Assembly: GCA_937959285.1 (NCBI GenBank)
Contig: CALGAR010000044.1
Coordinates: 1 to 53,290 of the forward strand
Direction of reading: 5' to 3'
Source: an uncultured Bryobacterales bacterium
GTDB lineage: Bacteria > Acidobacteriota > Terriglobia > Bryobacterales > Bryobacteraceae
Length of the DNA: 53,290 nucleotides
Shown here: positions 1 to 7,995 of the stretch, one piece after another
How the letters are laid out: each line of letters starts with the position of its first letter
Numbering within the stretch: the first letter of the stretch is position 1
Translations under genes and position numbers: made by a program
Notes under the pieces: generated by a model
What the model saw: the letters and a program-made list of their open reading frames with translations, nothing else
Database searches by the model: none
What the model was told of the DNA's origin: nothing

Positions 1-49
1 CAGCCGATAACAAGGCGAATCCGACAAATCGGGATAAGTACTTTCTCAT
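1..49 (-). CDS. Start of an exported protein, cut by the window edge
   Basis: Reading leftward from an ATG at 49, the first 16 codons give MRKYLSRFVGFALLSA. This is a basic start followed by a hydrophobic stretch, as at the beginning of a signal peptide. A purine-rich AGGAGA lies about 12 bases upstream of the ATG. A TATAAT -10-like box (121-126, minus strand) and a small GGGCTC/GAGCCC hairpin (75-96) lie in its leader. The rest of the gene is outside the window, so the function cannot be judged. It follows the 557-residue secreted protein gene on the same strand, after that gene's terminator. Confidence 0.55.
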   Translation of the reverse strand, partial: MRKYLSRFVGFALLSA

Positions 50-137
50 TCGGTAGATACTCTCCTGATGAAACGGGCTCGGGGATGACTGAGCCCCGGA
101 TAGGACGCGGTGGGAACCCAATTATAACACCACGAAG

Positions 138-175
138 AAGACAAAAAGAAAGGGAGGGGATTTCTCCCCTCCCTT
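138..175 (-). terminator. Rho-independent terminator of the secreted-protein gene
   Basis: A perfect 11-bp stem (150-160 with 165-175, loop TTTC) lies just past the stop codon at 198. On the minus strand it is followed by a T-rich run (TTCTTTTTGTCTT). This is a classic intrinsic terminator for the gene to its right. It also separates that gene from the truncated gene at the left edge. Confidence 0.8.
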
Positions 176-197
176 GTCTTGGGACTCAGCCAAGCGA

Positions 198-1871
198 CTA
201 GTTGCCCAGCTGCTCGCCGCTGCCAGAGCCAGCCGACGGGAACGGATCTGCCGGACGGTTGGCGCGATCCGGAATCACCAGAGCCAGATAGCCCTGAGCG
301 AACCGGGAGCTGCCGAGGTCGCTGATGAACGCGTAGCCATGAGCATACTGGAAGGTGCAGCGAGCAATAAGGTAGCCCGTGAAGTCACGGAGCGGAGCAA
401 TATTGCCGGAACCATTCCAGAGCGAGAAGGCGAACGAGGTGCCCGGAGTGACGGTCGGTGTAACCGGAGCCTCCGTCGGAGCACCAGGTCCGAAGAAGTA
501 CAGCGTGCAAGCACCCGTCTGAGCCGAGGTCGAGAAGACCGGGCTGTCGAGCGAGGTGTTGGAGATTGCGATGCCGGTGTCAAAGCCAGGCGCCGTGGTC
601 ACGAACGGGAACAGCAGGTTCGTCACGCAGGCGTTGATGGTGAACACCGTACGCGCAGTCGAGTTGTCGACGAAGCGCGGGATCGGCGCACTGGCGCTGG
701 CCGTGGTCACCGTGCTCAGCGGGCTGAAGCTCTGGCGAACCGTCATCGTACCGATGCTCGGAACGTCGCCCGCCGGGTTGGAGGTGTAAGAGAGGAGCAC
801 GCCGAACACCGCAGTCTCAACAGCGAACGGATCCGGGTCTACGAACTCCCACACTGCCGTAGCCGTGGAGCCGGAAACCGTGAGAGCCGTCCAGCCGCTC
901 GAGTAAGCGGTTCCATTGACGTCGGTTGTACCGAAGCTAGCGGTCGTCGTGCCACCGGATACCAGGTTAGCGTCGGGTCCCGAAACCGGCTTGCTGGTCA
1001 CCCAGACGGTTGCGCCAGCCGGCACGTTCTCGAAGACAGCCTGAACGCGCGTGCCAAAGTCAGCGAGGCCCAGCGACTGGCCGGAAATCAGGAATCCGGA
1101 TTCAGAGTTTGCAATAGCGCCCGGAACGCTCGTGGAGGTTGCGGTACCGTTGTTAGCGGTCTGACCTGGTCCAAGACGCGGCTTGAACGATGTCGCAAAG
1201 CCCTCGTTGTACGTCAGTGCGACAGCCGAGCTTCCCTTAGCACTGTTGTTCGTGTTCAGGTCGAAGCACTGGCGGAGTGTTTCGGAGCCAGCAGAGGTCA
1301 CAAGACCCGGCTGAACGAAGGCAACGATCTGCTGCGGGTTATTCACCGGCACCGACGTCGTTCCCGAAATCGAGATCAAAGCAACGATCTGAGACGGGAT
1401 CAGCGACGGGGGCAGGTTCGGATTGACCGTTGTCACCCCGGAAGCATTTGCCCGGACGTTGGTGATGCGGATTGTCTGCTGCGTGGTGGCCGCCGGAAGG
1501 ATTTCGACGCCAAGCCACACGAGAGAGTTTGCGCCCACGAGCTGCCCCTGGAAGGCGTTCACACCGAGCTGAGCATTAGCCGGCTCGCCCAACAGCAGCA
1601 AGGCCTCTGTCGTCGTGCCGCTAAGGATGCGGCTCGTCACGTTGGTGTTCAGGAAGATCTGAACGTTCGCCGTGATCGGATTGCCGCTGCCGCCAGAGCA
1701 GTTCAGGACAATGTCGCCCACAAGCTCAGTGATGCCTTCTGCACGAGCCAGAGGCGGAACACCAGCAGTGGCGGTACACGCAAAAGCGGCTTGCGCGGCT
1801 GCCGGCCTTGCTGAAAAGGCAACCAATGCAAGCATCGCCACGGCTGGCAACAATTTGCGAAAATCTGCCAT
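198..1871 (-). CDS. Large secreted protein of unknown function
   Basis: The gene encodes 557 residues starting MADFRKLLPAVAMLALVAF, a clear Sec signal peptide ending near AAAQA. The ATG at 1871 was chosen because AAGGAGAAGG lies directly upstream; the open frame extends further but without a start signal. The mature protein is rich in Ser, Thr, Gly, Ala and Asn. It has a few spaced cysteines (FACTA near the N-terminus, then NCSG, INAC, ACTLYF, ARCTF) that could form disulfides, and a predicted beta-rich character. A segment near residue 430 reads FPFVTTAPGFDTGIAISNTS, a type of motif I associate with secreted paralogs in acidobacteria, from memory and not from a search. No enzyme motif is visible. 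Being extracytoplasmic and next to the secretion operon, it could be a substrate of it, but that is inference only. Confidence 0.8.
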   Translation of the reverse strand: MADFRKLLPAVAMLALVAFSARPAAAQAAFACTATAGVPPLARAEGITELVGDIVLNCSGGSGNPITANVQIFLNTNVTSRILSGTTTEALLLLGEPANAQLGVNAFQGQLVGANSLVWLGVEILPAATTQQTIRITNVRANASGVTTVNPNLPPSLIPSQIVALISISGTTSVPVNNPQQIVAFVQPGLVTSAGSETLRQCFDLNTNNSAKGSSAVALTYNEGFATSFKPRLGPGQTANNGTATSTSVPGAIANSESGFLISGQSLGLADFGTRVQAVFENVPAGATVWVTSKPVSGPDANLVSGGTTTASFGTTDVNGTAYSSGWTALTVSGSTATAVWEFVDPDPFAVETAVFGVLLSYTSNPAGDVPSIGTMTVRQSFSPLSTVTTASASAPIPRFVDNSTARTVFTINACVTNLLFPFVTTAPGFDTGIAISNTSLDSPVFSTSAQTGACTLYFFGPGAPTEAPVTPTVTPGTSFAFSLWNGSGNIAPLRDFTGYLIARCTFQYAHGYAFISDLGSSRFAQGYLALVIPDRANRPADPFPSAGSGSGEQLGN

Positions 1872-2138
1872 TTCCTTCTCCTTGTGAGATGCGAATCTGA
1901 ATTGATGGAAGTTCTCTTGCAACCTGAGCCTCATTGATGCAGAACAACAGGAACCAATGGCCAATGAAGCGAGCAAACGGGATAGAACGCTTTTGTTTTC
2001 GCCCATCCGCCTGCCTGCTTCCTTTCGCCTTGCGCTCTCTGCCCGCTCAAATTGTTGTTTGACCTCTTGTAGTGTCTTTCGTGCTCGCGGGATTCATGCA
2101 CAAATGAATGCCGCTACGTTCTGGACGCAGACACATCA

Positions 2139-2208
2139 TTCTTAGCATTACCCTTGACAGCAAGTCAAGACTAAGATTGTGTCTACACCTAGACTTACAA
2201 GTCAGACT
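2139..2208 (-). promoter_or_regulatory. Candidate promoter with AGTC/GACT palindromes
   Basis: On the minus strand TTGACT (2163-2168) and TGC-TAAGAA (extended -10, hexamer 2139-2144) are 18 bases apart and point toward the secreted-protein gene. Overlapping and upstream of the -35 are three small inverted repeats: AGTC-aa-GACT (2163-2172), GACTT-ac-AAGTC (2192-2203) and AGTC-a-GACT (2200-2208). They look like repeated half-sites for a DNA-binding protein. The -10 match is weak, so the promoter call is tentative. Confidence 0.4.
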
Positions 2209-2418
2209 CGGCTCCTCTTAGGAGTCAGCTTGAACCGCTCAATATACCCGTGGTCAATGTTAAACCAGCGAACCGCACAAAAGCCGTGTTCAACGGCAGG
2301 ATTCGGGCCTTAGTGGGTGCACCGTACTGGAAGTCACAGACCAGCAGTCTGAGGAAGTTACTGGCGGTTGATGAGAATAATCCGCACTCCCGGGTGGGGG
2401 TAGGCCGTTGAGTGGAGA

Positions 2419-2442
2419 GCCGGACTACCACCGTAGTCCGGC
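2419..2442 (-). terminator. Hairpin after gspD, likely end of the gsp operon
   Basis: A perfect 10-bp stem with a CACC loop (GCCGGACTAC/GTAGTCCGGC) begins 15 bases after the gspD stop codon. It lacks a downstream T tract on the minus strand. It may therefore act with Rho, or protect the 3' end of the transcript, and is not a textbook intrinsic terminator. Confidence 0.5.
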
Positions 2443-2457
2443 CAGGAAGACAGCAAG

Positions 2458-4896
2458 TTACCTCATCAGCTTTTGAAGGCGGTTCATGCTGTTTTTCAGC
2501 TCGTCGCTCGCCTCAACGATTTCATTCGTGTCGTAAATCACCCGGGGGGTCATGAAGACCAATAGCTCCGTACGATTCTTTGTGTAGGAGCGGCCCCCAA
2601 AGGCGGCGCCAAGGATGGGGAGTCGATGCAATCCGGGGATGCCGCTGCTCGAGCTTGTATCGGTTTCCTGAATGATTCCGCCGATCGCGATGGTGTCCCC
2701 GTCCTGCAAGGTGACTTGGGTTGTAACGTTTCTTTTACTAAAGGATGGGGACGGAATCTTAGCGTCCGGATCCTGGGGCAGCGGCGCGCTGACCTCCTGA
2801 TTGATCACAAGCGTCACGATTCCACTCGGATTCACCCGCGCCAGAACGCTCAACGTGACACCAGCGGTACGGTTCTGGATTGTATTGGCAAAAAGGGAAT
2901 TGCCCCCGCTTTGAACCGGCGAAACGGCGGTCGATGATAAGGTTGGCACCTCGGAGCCGACGGTCATGACAGCCGGGATGCTATCGGTAGCGATGAGGCT
3001 TGGCGCCGAGATGACGCGAGAGCGGCCGTTCGCTTCCGTCGCGCTGACGAGCGCGAGCAGTTCCCGGCTTTGTCCCACCAGCGTTCCAAAGGTCAGGGTG
3101 AATCCACCAGGAGTGTTGCCGCCCCCCGCGCCTGCGACTCCTGTTAGCTGGTTCGTGTTAGGGAACCCTTCGGGGCGCTGAGCGCCCTTGCGCTGCAGGA
3201 AGGCCTGGACACCGCTGCTCAGCTCTCCCGTTAAAGTGACTTCATAAATCTTCGCTTCTACCAGAACCTGGCGTGGAGGGACATCAAGATCGCGCAGCAG
3301 CTTCAGAATTCCCTCGTATTCATCCGCCGTGGCCTGGATCAGAAGCGTATTGTCCATGGGATTGGGCACTACGCGGGGAATCCGCATCGGCGCATAAGCA
3401 GGCATGGCGCCTGCCCCCAAGTAACTTCCGGTAAGATCAGTACCCCCAGCCCCAGAAGTACCAGAGGTTCCAGATGTCCCTCCACTCTTACCACCGCCTC
3501 CTGCCGCTGATTGTCCCGCCTGATAGGGGATCGGCGTGCTCATCATTGGCAGATACGGCGCGCCCATCATGCCGTATCCCATGCCCCCATACATGCCGCC
3601 GCCGTACATCCCCGCTCCGTACATTCCGGCTCCATACATGCCCGCGCCGTACATGCCGCCGCCATACATGCCGGCCCCAGCGCCATACCCTCCACCGGCT
3701 CCGCCGTACATTCCAGGCATGGCGGCACCGTACATACCGGGCATCCCGCCCATCATGCCGTAGCCCATGCCGCCATACATCCCCATCATTCCGTAGGGGA
3801 TGCCCAGATATAGCTGCATAATTGCCGCGGCCAAGTACTCCGCGCGCCCATACTTCACGCGGTAGACGAAGTTGTCGACAGAGCCAGCCTTGGACTTAAC
3901 TGCGACATCCAGCTTGCGCAGCCAGTTCTCTACTTCCGTAAAGACTCCAGGATTGGGAGCAACAGCGACCAGAGTATTAATGCGATTAATCGGCAGCAGG
4001 CGAACCGGAGTGCTGTCTTCCGTCAGCGAAATTCCTTTCAGGATGTTCTCCAGCTCCGCTGCAATTTCTGAAGGCCGGCTATGCTCGACGCGGAACAGAC
4101 GGACCCTCTGGTTGGCAAAGTTGTCATTGTCGAAGAGCGAGACAAGCTCCATCAGGCGCTTCATGTTGCGCCGGCTGTCGAGAATCAAAAGGAGATTGGC
4201 GGGGGGATAGGCCCAGGTCTTGCCGCTCGGTCCAATAAACGGTTCGAGCAGCTTGGCCAGCTCTTCCACGGTGACGTACTTCAGGAAAACCAGGTTGAGC
4301 ATGGACCGGTCGTCTTCGGGAATATCCTTCGCTTCCAACTGCTGCGGAGGAACCGGCAGCTGAGCCACCTCGGCGAGGGGAACAATCCGGTAGATGTTGC
4401 CCACCTGAATCATCGCCGCGCCGTTGATGCGCAGGATTGTGTCGAGCAGGTCGCGTGGATTGATGTCCTTCGTTTCACCGTACGTGTTGAGCGTGACGCC
4501 CCCGCGGACACGAGGATCCAAAATGTAGTTAATCCCCAGCTGCCGTGCAAGGAAGTCAATGACTTCGAGAAGCGAGGCGTTCTGCAGATTGAGCCCGCCG
4601 ACAGTGGCCGGTGCCGCTGGCGCCTGAGCCTGCGCTGGCGGCTGCTGCGGCGCGGCTGGCGGCGCCTGGGGCTTGGCCGCGCCGGGCGCCTGCTGTGCAG
4701 GTGGTTGCGCAGGCTGCTGCGGTTGAGGTTGAGGTTGCTGTTGAGGTTGCGCCGGCTGCTGTTGCTGCTGTTGCTGGTTCTGAGGCGGCAGCGGCCGAAC
4801 CTGAAAGCCGGGAGGCGACCCCGGCGGCGGCTGCTGCGCCGAAAGCAGGGCAACGACCAGCAAATATACGCAGCCATGCTGCAAAAACCTGAACAT
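2458..4896 (-). CDS. gspD: Type II secretion secretin GspD
   Basis: This is the outer-membrane channel of the type II secretion system. The ATG at 4896 (MFRFLQHGC...) was chosen because AGGAGA sits 7 bases upstream; the earlier ATG at 4917 would place that ribosome site inside the coding sequence. The 812 residues comprise a signal peptide (1-20), a long Pro/Gln/Ala-rich linker (about 24-98), an N0/STN-like domain (about 100-185), N1 and N2 domains (to about 335), an N3 domain split by a Gly/Met/Tyr-rich insert (about 369-445) and a Gly/Ser/Thr stretch (about 462-490), and the secretin barrel domain (about 540-790). The barrel carries the typical segments IAIGGIIQ and GIPGLHRLPILGAAFGG and ends with LLVFMTPRVI. 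It is the last gene of the operon, 4 bases after the small periplasmic protein gene. Confidence 0.95.
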   Translation of the reverse strand: MFRFLQHGCVYLLVVALLSAQQPPPGSPPGFQVRPLPPQNQQQQQQQPAQPQQQPQPQPQQPAQPPAQQAPGAAKPQAPPAAPQQPPAQAQAPAAPATVGGLNLQNASLLEVIDFLARQLGINYILDPRVRGGVTLNTYGETKDINPRDLLDTILRINGAAMIQVGNIYRIVPLAEVAQLPVPPQQLEAKDIPEDDRSMLNLVFLKYVTVEELAKLLEPFIGPSGKTWAYPPANLLLILDSRRNMKRLMELVSLFDNDNFANQRVRLFRVEHSRPSEIAAELENILKGISLTEDSTPVRLLPINRINTLVAVAPNPGVFTEVENWLRKLDVAVKSKAGSVDNFVYRVKYGRAEYLAAAIMQLYLGIPYGMMGMYGGMGYGMMGGMPGMYGAAMPGMYGGAGGGYGAGAGMYGGGMYGAGMYGAGMYGAGMYGGGMYGGMGYGMMGAPYLPMMSTPIPYQAGQSAAGGGGKSGGTSGTSGTSGAGGTDLTGSYLGAGAMPAYAPMRIPRVVPNPMDNTLLIQATADEYEGILKLLRDLDVPPRQVLVEAKIYEVTLTGELSSGVQAFLQRKGAQRPEGFPNTNQLTGVAGAGGGNTPGGFTLTFGTLVGQSRELLALVSATEANGRSRVISAPSLIATDSIPAVMTVGSEVPTLSSTAVSPVQSGGNSLFANTIQNRTAGVTLSVLARVNPSGIVTLVINQEVSAPLPQDPDAKIPSPSFSKRNVTTQVTLQDGDTIAIGGIIQETDTSSSSGIPGLHRLPILGAAFGGRSYTKNRTELLVFMTPRVIYDTNEIVEASDELKNSMNRLQKLMR
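3562..3792 (-). repeat. GMYG-type tandem repeat inside gspD
   Basis: About 230 bases within gspD encode some 77 residues made almost wholly of Gly, Met, Tyr, Ala and Pro. Units are of the GMYGAG / GMYGG / GMGYGMM type. At DNA level the units are near-repeats of roughly 15 bases (CCGTACATGCC... on the plus strand). The reading frame is kept, so the array is in-frame low-complexity coding sequence located in the N3 domain. Confidence 0.85.
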
Positions 4897-4900
4897 CAAA

Positions 4901-5320
4901 CTATCTCTCCTGAGCATTCTTGGGATCTGCGGGCTTGGTCTTCTCCTGAGTCCGCCTCCAGACAGCCTGTTCCTCGCCGGTCAGATCAGACTTCTTCTTA
5001 CTCCAACGCAGCTTGCCGAACGGGCTTGGCTTTTCAAAGTGCAGCGTCTCTCCTTCCTCTCTCACTGTTGTGAATTCGTCCGGCCCGGGTTCTGATTGCG
5101 TATCTTTTTCCTCGAACCGGAGCAGCCCAAAGGGAGTCCGCCGGTATATCCACGTCTTGCCGTCTTTGTCGACATGGCGCCAGGTCGCAACGTCGATTTG
5201 CTTCGCGTCCGCCGGAACCGCCGTAGGCGGAGGCGTTGCCTTGGTTTTCGCGACCGGTTGCTTTGTCTCCCCAAGGGCCAGGCCAAGAGGGATGATGAGC
5301 GCGATGATTGTATTTTTCAT
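4901..5320 (-). CDS. Small exported protein of the gsp operon
   Basis: The gene encodes 139 residues starting MKNTIIALIIPLGLALGE, a short signal peptide. The ATG at 5320 is preceded by GGAG about 10 bases upstream; the open frame runs further, but into the 3' end of gspC. The mature part is charged, with a Lys/Pro/Thr-rich linker followed by two related segments, one with WIYRRTPFGLLRFEE and one with PSPFGKLRWSKKK. The last residues of the preceding GspC protein carry the same theme (TTPFGKICRWEP). I recognise no family. Position between gspC and gspD suggests a periplasmic accessory of the secretion system, perhaps with a pilotin- or adaptor-like role (inference). Confidence 0.7.
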   Translation of the reverse strand: MKNTIIALIIPLGLALGETKQPVAKTKATPPPTAVPADAKQIDVATWRHVDKDGKTWIYRRTPFGLLRFEEKDTQSEPGPDEFTTVREEGETLHFEKPSPFGKLRWSKKKSDLTGEEQAVWRRTQEKTKPADPKNAQER

Positions 5321-5336
5321 TGGATCAAGACTCCAG

Positions 5337-6095
5337 TTACTGCACCGGCTCCCAGCGGCAAATTTTGCCAAAGGGGGTCGTGGAAATCAGTTTCCGGTAA
5401 CCGTCGACGACAGTACCGGCAGGCGAATTGTCACCCGGCACGCATCCGCGAATTTCTCCGTCCTTTCCGGGTGCGGGCCCTGGCTTTACGTTTGTCGCAA
5501 TCACAGCGGAGCCGCTATTGGGCTTCGGCGGAGCGGGCTGCTCCTGAGGCGGCGAAGGTTGGGCAGCAGGAGCCTGCTGCTGAGTCTGCGGCTGCTGAGC
5601 CAGCAACTGCCTCCGAACCGCTGCCATCTGGTCCAGAGTGCGCCGCACCGGCTGTCCGTCCCACTCGAATTCAATCTCCGTGCGATTGATTGAGACCAGC
5701 TTGAATTCGCCAATCCGATCCCCAATCTTGTAACCGCGGTGGCCACCGTCGGGCTTTTCCCCCAGAATGACCGTGGGACCCTGCCCAAGATCCATCACAC
5801 CGTAGAAGATGGGCAGCGGAGGCATCGGCTTGGGCGGAGCCGCCTCAACAACAACGACCGGATTGCGATCCTGGCTGAACAGGACCTGCTGCGCGACATC
5901 CAGATACGTTCCGGCCGTCACCGGAGCGACTGGCGGCGACGCTGGCAGCGAAGGAGCAGGCGCTGGCTGCAAAGGCCGGCCGAACATACGCGCCTCCCTC
6001 TGCCGGGCCTGAATCCAGTTCTGACGCATTTTCCACCCGGCCGCTCCGATGAGGGCCAACAGCACCAGATTCACTAGCAGAAGACGCCGCTTCAA
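5337..6095 (-). CDS. gspC: GspC-like inner-membrane protein
   Basis: The protein has 252 residues: a short cytoplasmic start, one transmembrane helix (about 5-20, LLLVNLVLLALIGAAGW), a Pro/Ala linker and a periplasmic HR-like domain (about 65-170). The HR-like part includes LPIFYGVMDLGQGPTVILGE and GYKIGDRIGEFKLVSI. Known GspC proteins link the inner-membrane platform to the secretin through this HR domain. The C-terminal part is a Gln/Pro/Ala-rich tail ending in TTPFGKICRWEPVQ, a motif shared with the next gene's product. There is no obvious PDZ domain. The start overlaps the gspM stop by 4 bases. The GspC assignment rests on topology, the HR-like strand pattern and operon position. Confidence 0.75.
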   Translation of the reverse strand: MKRRLLLVNLVLLALIGAAGWKMRQNWIQARQREARMFGRPLQPAPAPSLPASPPVAPVTAGTYLDVAQQVLFSQDRNPVVVVEAAPPKPMPPLPIFYGVMDLGQGPTVILGEKPDGGHRGYKIGDRIGEFKLVSINRTEIEFEWDGQPVRRTLDQMAAVRRQLLAQQPQTQQQAPAAQPSPPQEQPAPPKPNSGSAVIATNVKPGPAPGKDGEIRGCVPGDNSPAGTVVDGYRKLISTTPFGKICRWEPVQ

Positions 6096-6685
6096 AACGT
6101 GCCCGGTCCTTTCTGTTGTGGAATCAAGCTTCGCGGCACGACTCCGGAAACGGTAAGCCGCACCGGAATCATCTTTTGCTTGTCGCTCGCCGCTCCAAAT
6201 CTCAGCTCGTTCGTCGCCACCAGTTCAGGCTGCGCCGTCAGTTCCGCAAGCAGATTGATGATTTGATCGATCCGGCATTCCATCGAAACAGAAACCGTTA
6301 CTTCCCCGTAATCCTCCCCAAGCGGCTTCGGCTGCCCGAGCTCCACGCCTTTGATATCGATCGGAGGGGACTGTGCTTTCGCCAGCCGCCGAAGGATCTG
6401 CAACACCTGCGCCTGCGCCTGCGACGCCGTTTCCGCGCGTATCAGCCCTTTCTCCCGCAGATCGAGCTCCTCCTTCGCCTGCTTGAGCGCTGCGTCTTTG
6501 CCCGGAAGCTCTGCCGTCATCCGCCGCAATCGCATCAGCCGACTCTCGGCTGCAGGAATCGACTGTCCGCCCGCGCTGACGATCTCGGGAGTCTTCTCTC
6601 TAGTCCAGAAGTGGTAGAGGAGCATCGCGGCAACCGATGGCACCAGGAGCGCGAGCGCGCGCTTATCGCGCGCCGAAAGGCTCAT
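6092..6685 (-). CDS. gspM: GspM/PilO-like inner-membrane protein
   Basis: The protein has 197 residues: a short basic start, one membrane helix (about 10-26, ALALLVPSVAAMLLYHFW), a coiled-coil-like stretch (about 45-100) and a small alpha/beta ferredoxin-like domain (about 105-180). This is the architecture of GspM and PilO, assembly-platform proteins that bind GspL. It overlaps gspL and gspC by 4 bases each, so the three are translationally coupled. The family call depends more on topology and order than on conserved residues, which are few in this family. Confidence 0.7.
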   Translation of the reverse strand: MSLSARDKRALALLVPSVAAMLLYHFWTREKTPEIVSAGGQSIPAAESRLMRLRRMTAELPGKDAALKQAKEELDLREKGLIRAETASQAQAQVLQILRRLAKAQSPPIDIKGVELGQPKPLGEDYGEVTVSVSMECRIDQIINLLAELTAQPELVATNELRFGAASDKQKMIPVRLTVSGVVPRSLIPQQKGPGTF

Positions 6686-7995
6686 TGCTTCGCGCCCTCC
6701 CGAACGCTTCGGATCCGGAAAGCTTCCATTCCGCCGACCCGCGTGATTCCCAGAGTAAAGTCAGAATTCGAAAACAGCGGCGAGCTGTCGAGCACCTTCA
6801 AGAGTCCGGCCGCCTGTTCCGCCTGACCGGCAAACGTCACGTTAGTCCTCGTGATATCGAGTCCGTTTAACCAGATGGGAGGCGGAAGCAACCGAGTGGC
6901 TTCCTTCAGGACTTCCAGATCCGCGTGCGTCCTTTGCCGGAATTCGTCGAGAAGCCGGGCGCGCGCCCGTATCCGGTCCACTTCGCGGTCTGCGGCGGAG
7001 CCTCGTTTGACTTTCTGCTCGAGGGCCGCAATCTCCTTCTCAATCGCCCGCAAGTATCGCGAGTCTTCCCAGGCGCCTTGAACCGCAAGGCCGGCAGCAA
7101 CCAATACGAGCGCCACGGCTAGAATCGCGGTCGGGATGTACATGGCGCGCGAGCTCGTGCTCCGTTGCTCAACCGGCAGAAGGTTGGTCTTCAGGGAGAG
7201 ATGGGAGCAGGCACTGATCAGCGCGGCCGCATAGGCAAGGCTGTCGATCTCCTCTTCCTGGTTCGCATTGCGCGGCGAAGGCAGAACATCTCGGAACGTC
7301 TGCGCGGGCAGGTCGGCCGGCAGACGGAGTTCCGCGGCCGCCAGCAAGTGGGCGCGCTCCTGCGGCAGCTCGAAGGTGGCTGACAGGATTGGCCGGGCAG
7401 GACTTTCACCGTAGACCTCGAAACTGCCCTCCTCCCTATGATGTAGCAACGCCACGAAGCCGTTGGGCGGCGGCGTGTTTAAGATCCGCGAACCCGAGTA
7501 TAGAATCGATGCCGAGAACGAGAAAGCGGCCACGCGAATACCGGCTTCAACAAAGAGCGCCAGATAGCGCTGGATCACCTCCGCTCTCGCGATTCCAATC
7601 AGGACTGTCGACGTGGAGCCGACCCGCGCCCAATCGTAGACAGCCTCTCCTTCGGGATAGGGATGCAGAGAGTCGATTTGAAAGCTGATCGCCGCAGCGA
7701 GGTCCTGATCCTTCACCCCCGGAAATTGGACCTGGCGAACAATCACCTCCTCCCGAGGCAGGAGAACCGTCGCAGCAACATGCGAGGCGCCAGCCTTACG
7801 AAGGAAGGCTGCATACTCGGCGCCCCATTCGGCCGCTGGGCGCTCTTTGTAATTCTCAATCCGGGTGTATCCGAGAAGACGGGCTCCGTGCGGCCGGACG
7901 CGGACAACTGACACAGAAAGCGCCGAGGGACCAATCTCGACGCCAACTCCGGTTCCTATCGCGAGCCACTTTCGAAGAAAACTGGACGAAATCAT
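6682..7995 (-). CDS. gspL: GspL-like platform protein (PilM- plus PilN-like)
   Basis: The protein has 437 residues. The first 250 or so form a cytoplasmic actin-like (PilM/GspL) domain, beginning GVGVEIGPSALSVSVVRV and containing IGIARAEVIQRYLALFVEAG. A membrane helix follows (about 275-295, PTAILAVALVLVAAGLAV), then a coiled coil (about 300-345) and a small periplasmic PilN-like domain to the C-terminus. GspL links the GspE ATPase in the cytoplasm to GspM in the membrane. It overlaps gspK and gspM by 4 bases. The protein can equally be described as a PilM-PilN fusion; the neighbouring pseudopilins favour type II secretion. Confidence 0.8.
   Translation of the reverse strand: MISSSFLRKWLAIGTGVGVEIGPSALSVSVVRVRPHGARLLGYTRIENYKERPAAEWGAEYAAFLRKAGASHVAATVLLPREEVIVRQVQFPGVKDQDLAAAISFQIDSLHPYPEGEAVYDWARVGSTSTVLIGIARAEVIQRYLALFVEAGIRVAAFSFSASILYSGSRILNTPPPNGFVALLHHREEGSFEVYGESPARPILSATFELPQERAHLLAAAELRLPADLPAQTFRDVLPSPRNANQEEEIDSLAYAAALISACSHLSLKTNLLPVEQRSTSSRAMYIPTAILAVALVLVAAGLAVQGAWEDSRYLRAIEKEIAALEQKVKRGSAADREVDRIRARARLLDEFRQRTHADLEVLKEATRLLPPPIWLNGLDITRTNVTFAGQAEQAAGLLKVLDSSPLFSNSDFTLGITRVGGMEAFRIRSVREGAKQ

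Larger units (their letters stand above)
1872..2457. other. Intergenic region without a credible gene
   Basis: These 586 bases lie between the secretin gene and the secreted-protein gene, both on the minus strand. They hold the secretin's downstream hairpin (2419-2442), a palindrome cluster with a candidate promoter (2139-2208), and a leader of about 260 bases for the gene starting at 1871. Short open frames are present (for example 2225-2431 minus), but none has a start signal or a recognisable product. I see no tRNA or riboswitch fold that I can support. Confidence 0.6.

Noticed and set aside
174..1814. Plus-strand open frame of about 546 codons over the secreted-protein gene
   Set aside because: Arg-rich translation without motifs. 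The minus-strand frame has a signal peptide, a ribosome site and a terminator.
2225..2431. 68-codon minus-strand frame in the large intergenic region
   Set aside because: No ribosome site, no recognisable product, and it overlaps the gspD downstream hairpin.
3562..3792. Possible CRISPR-like or intergenic tandem array
   Set aside because: The repeats are in frame inside gspD and have no unique spacers. They are a coding low-complexity insert.
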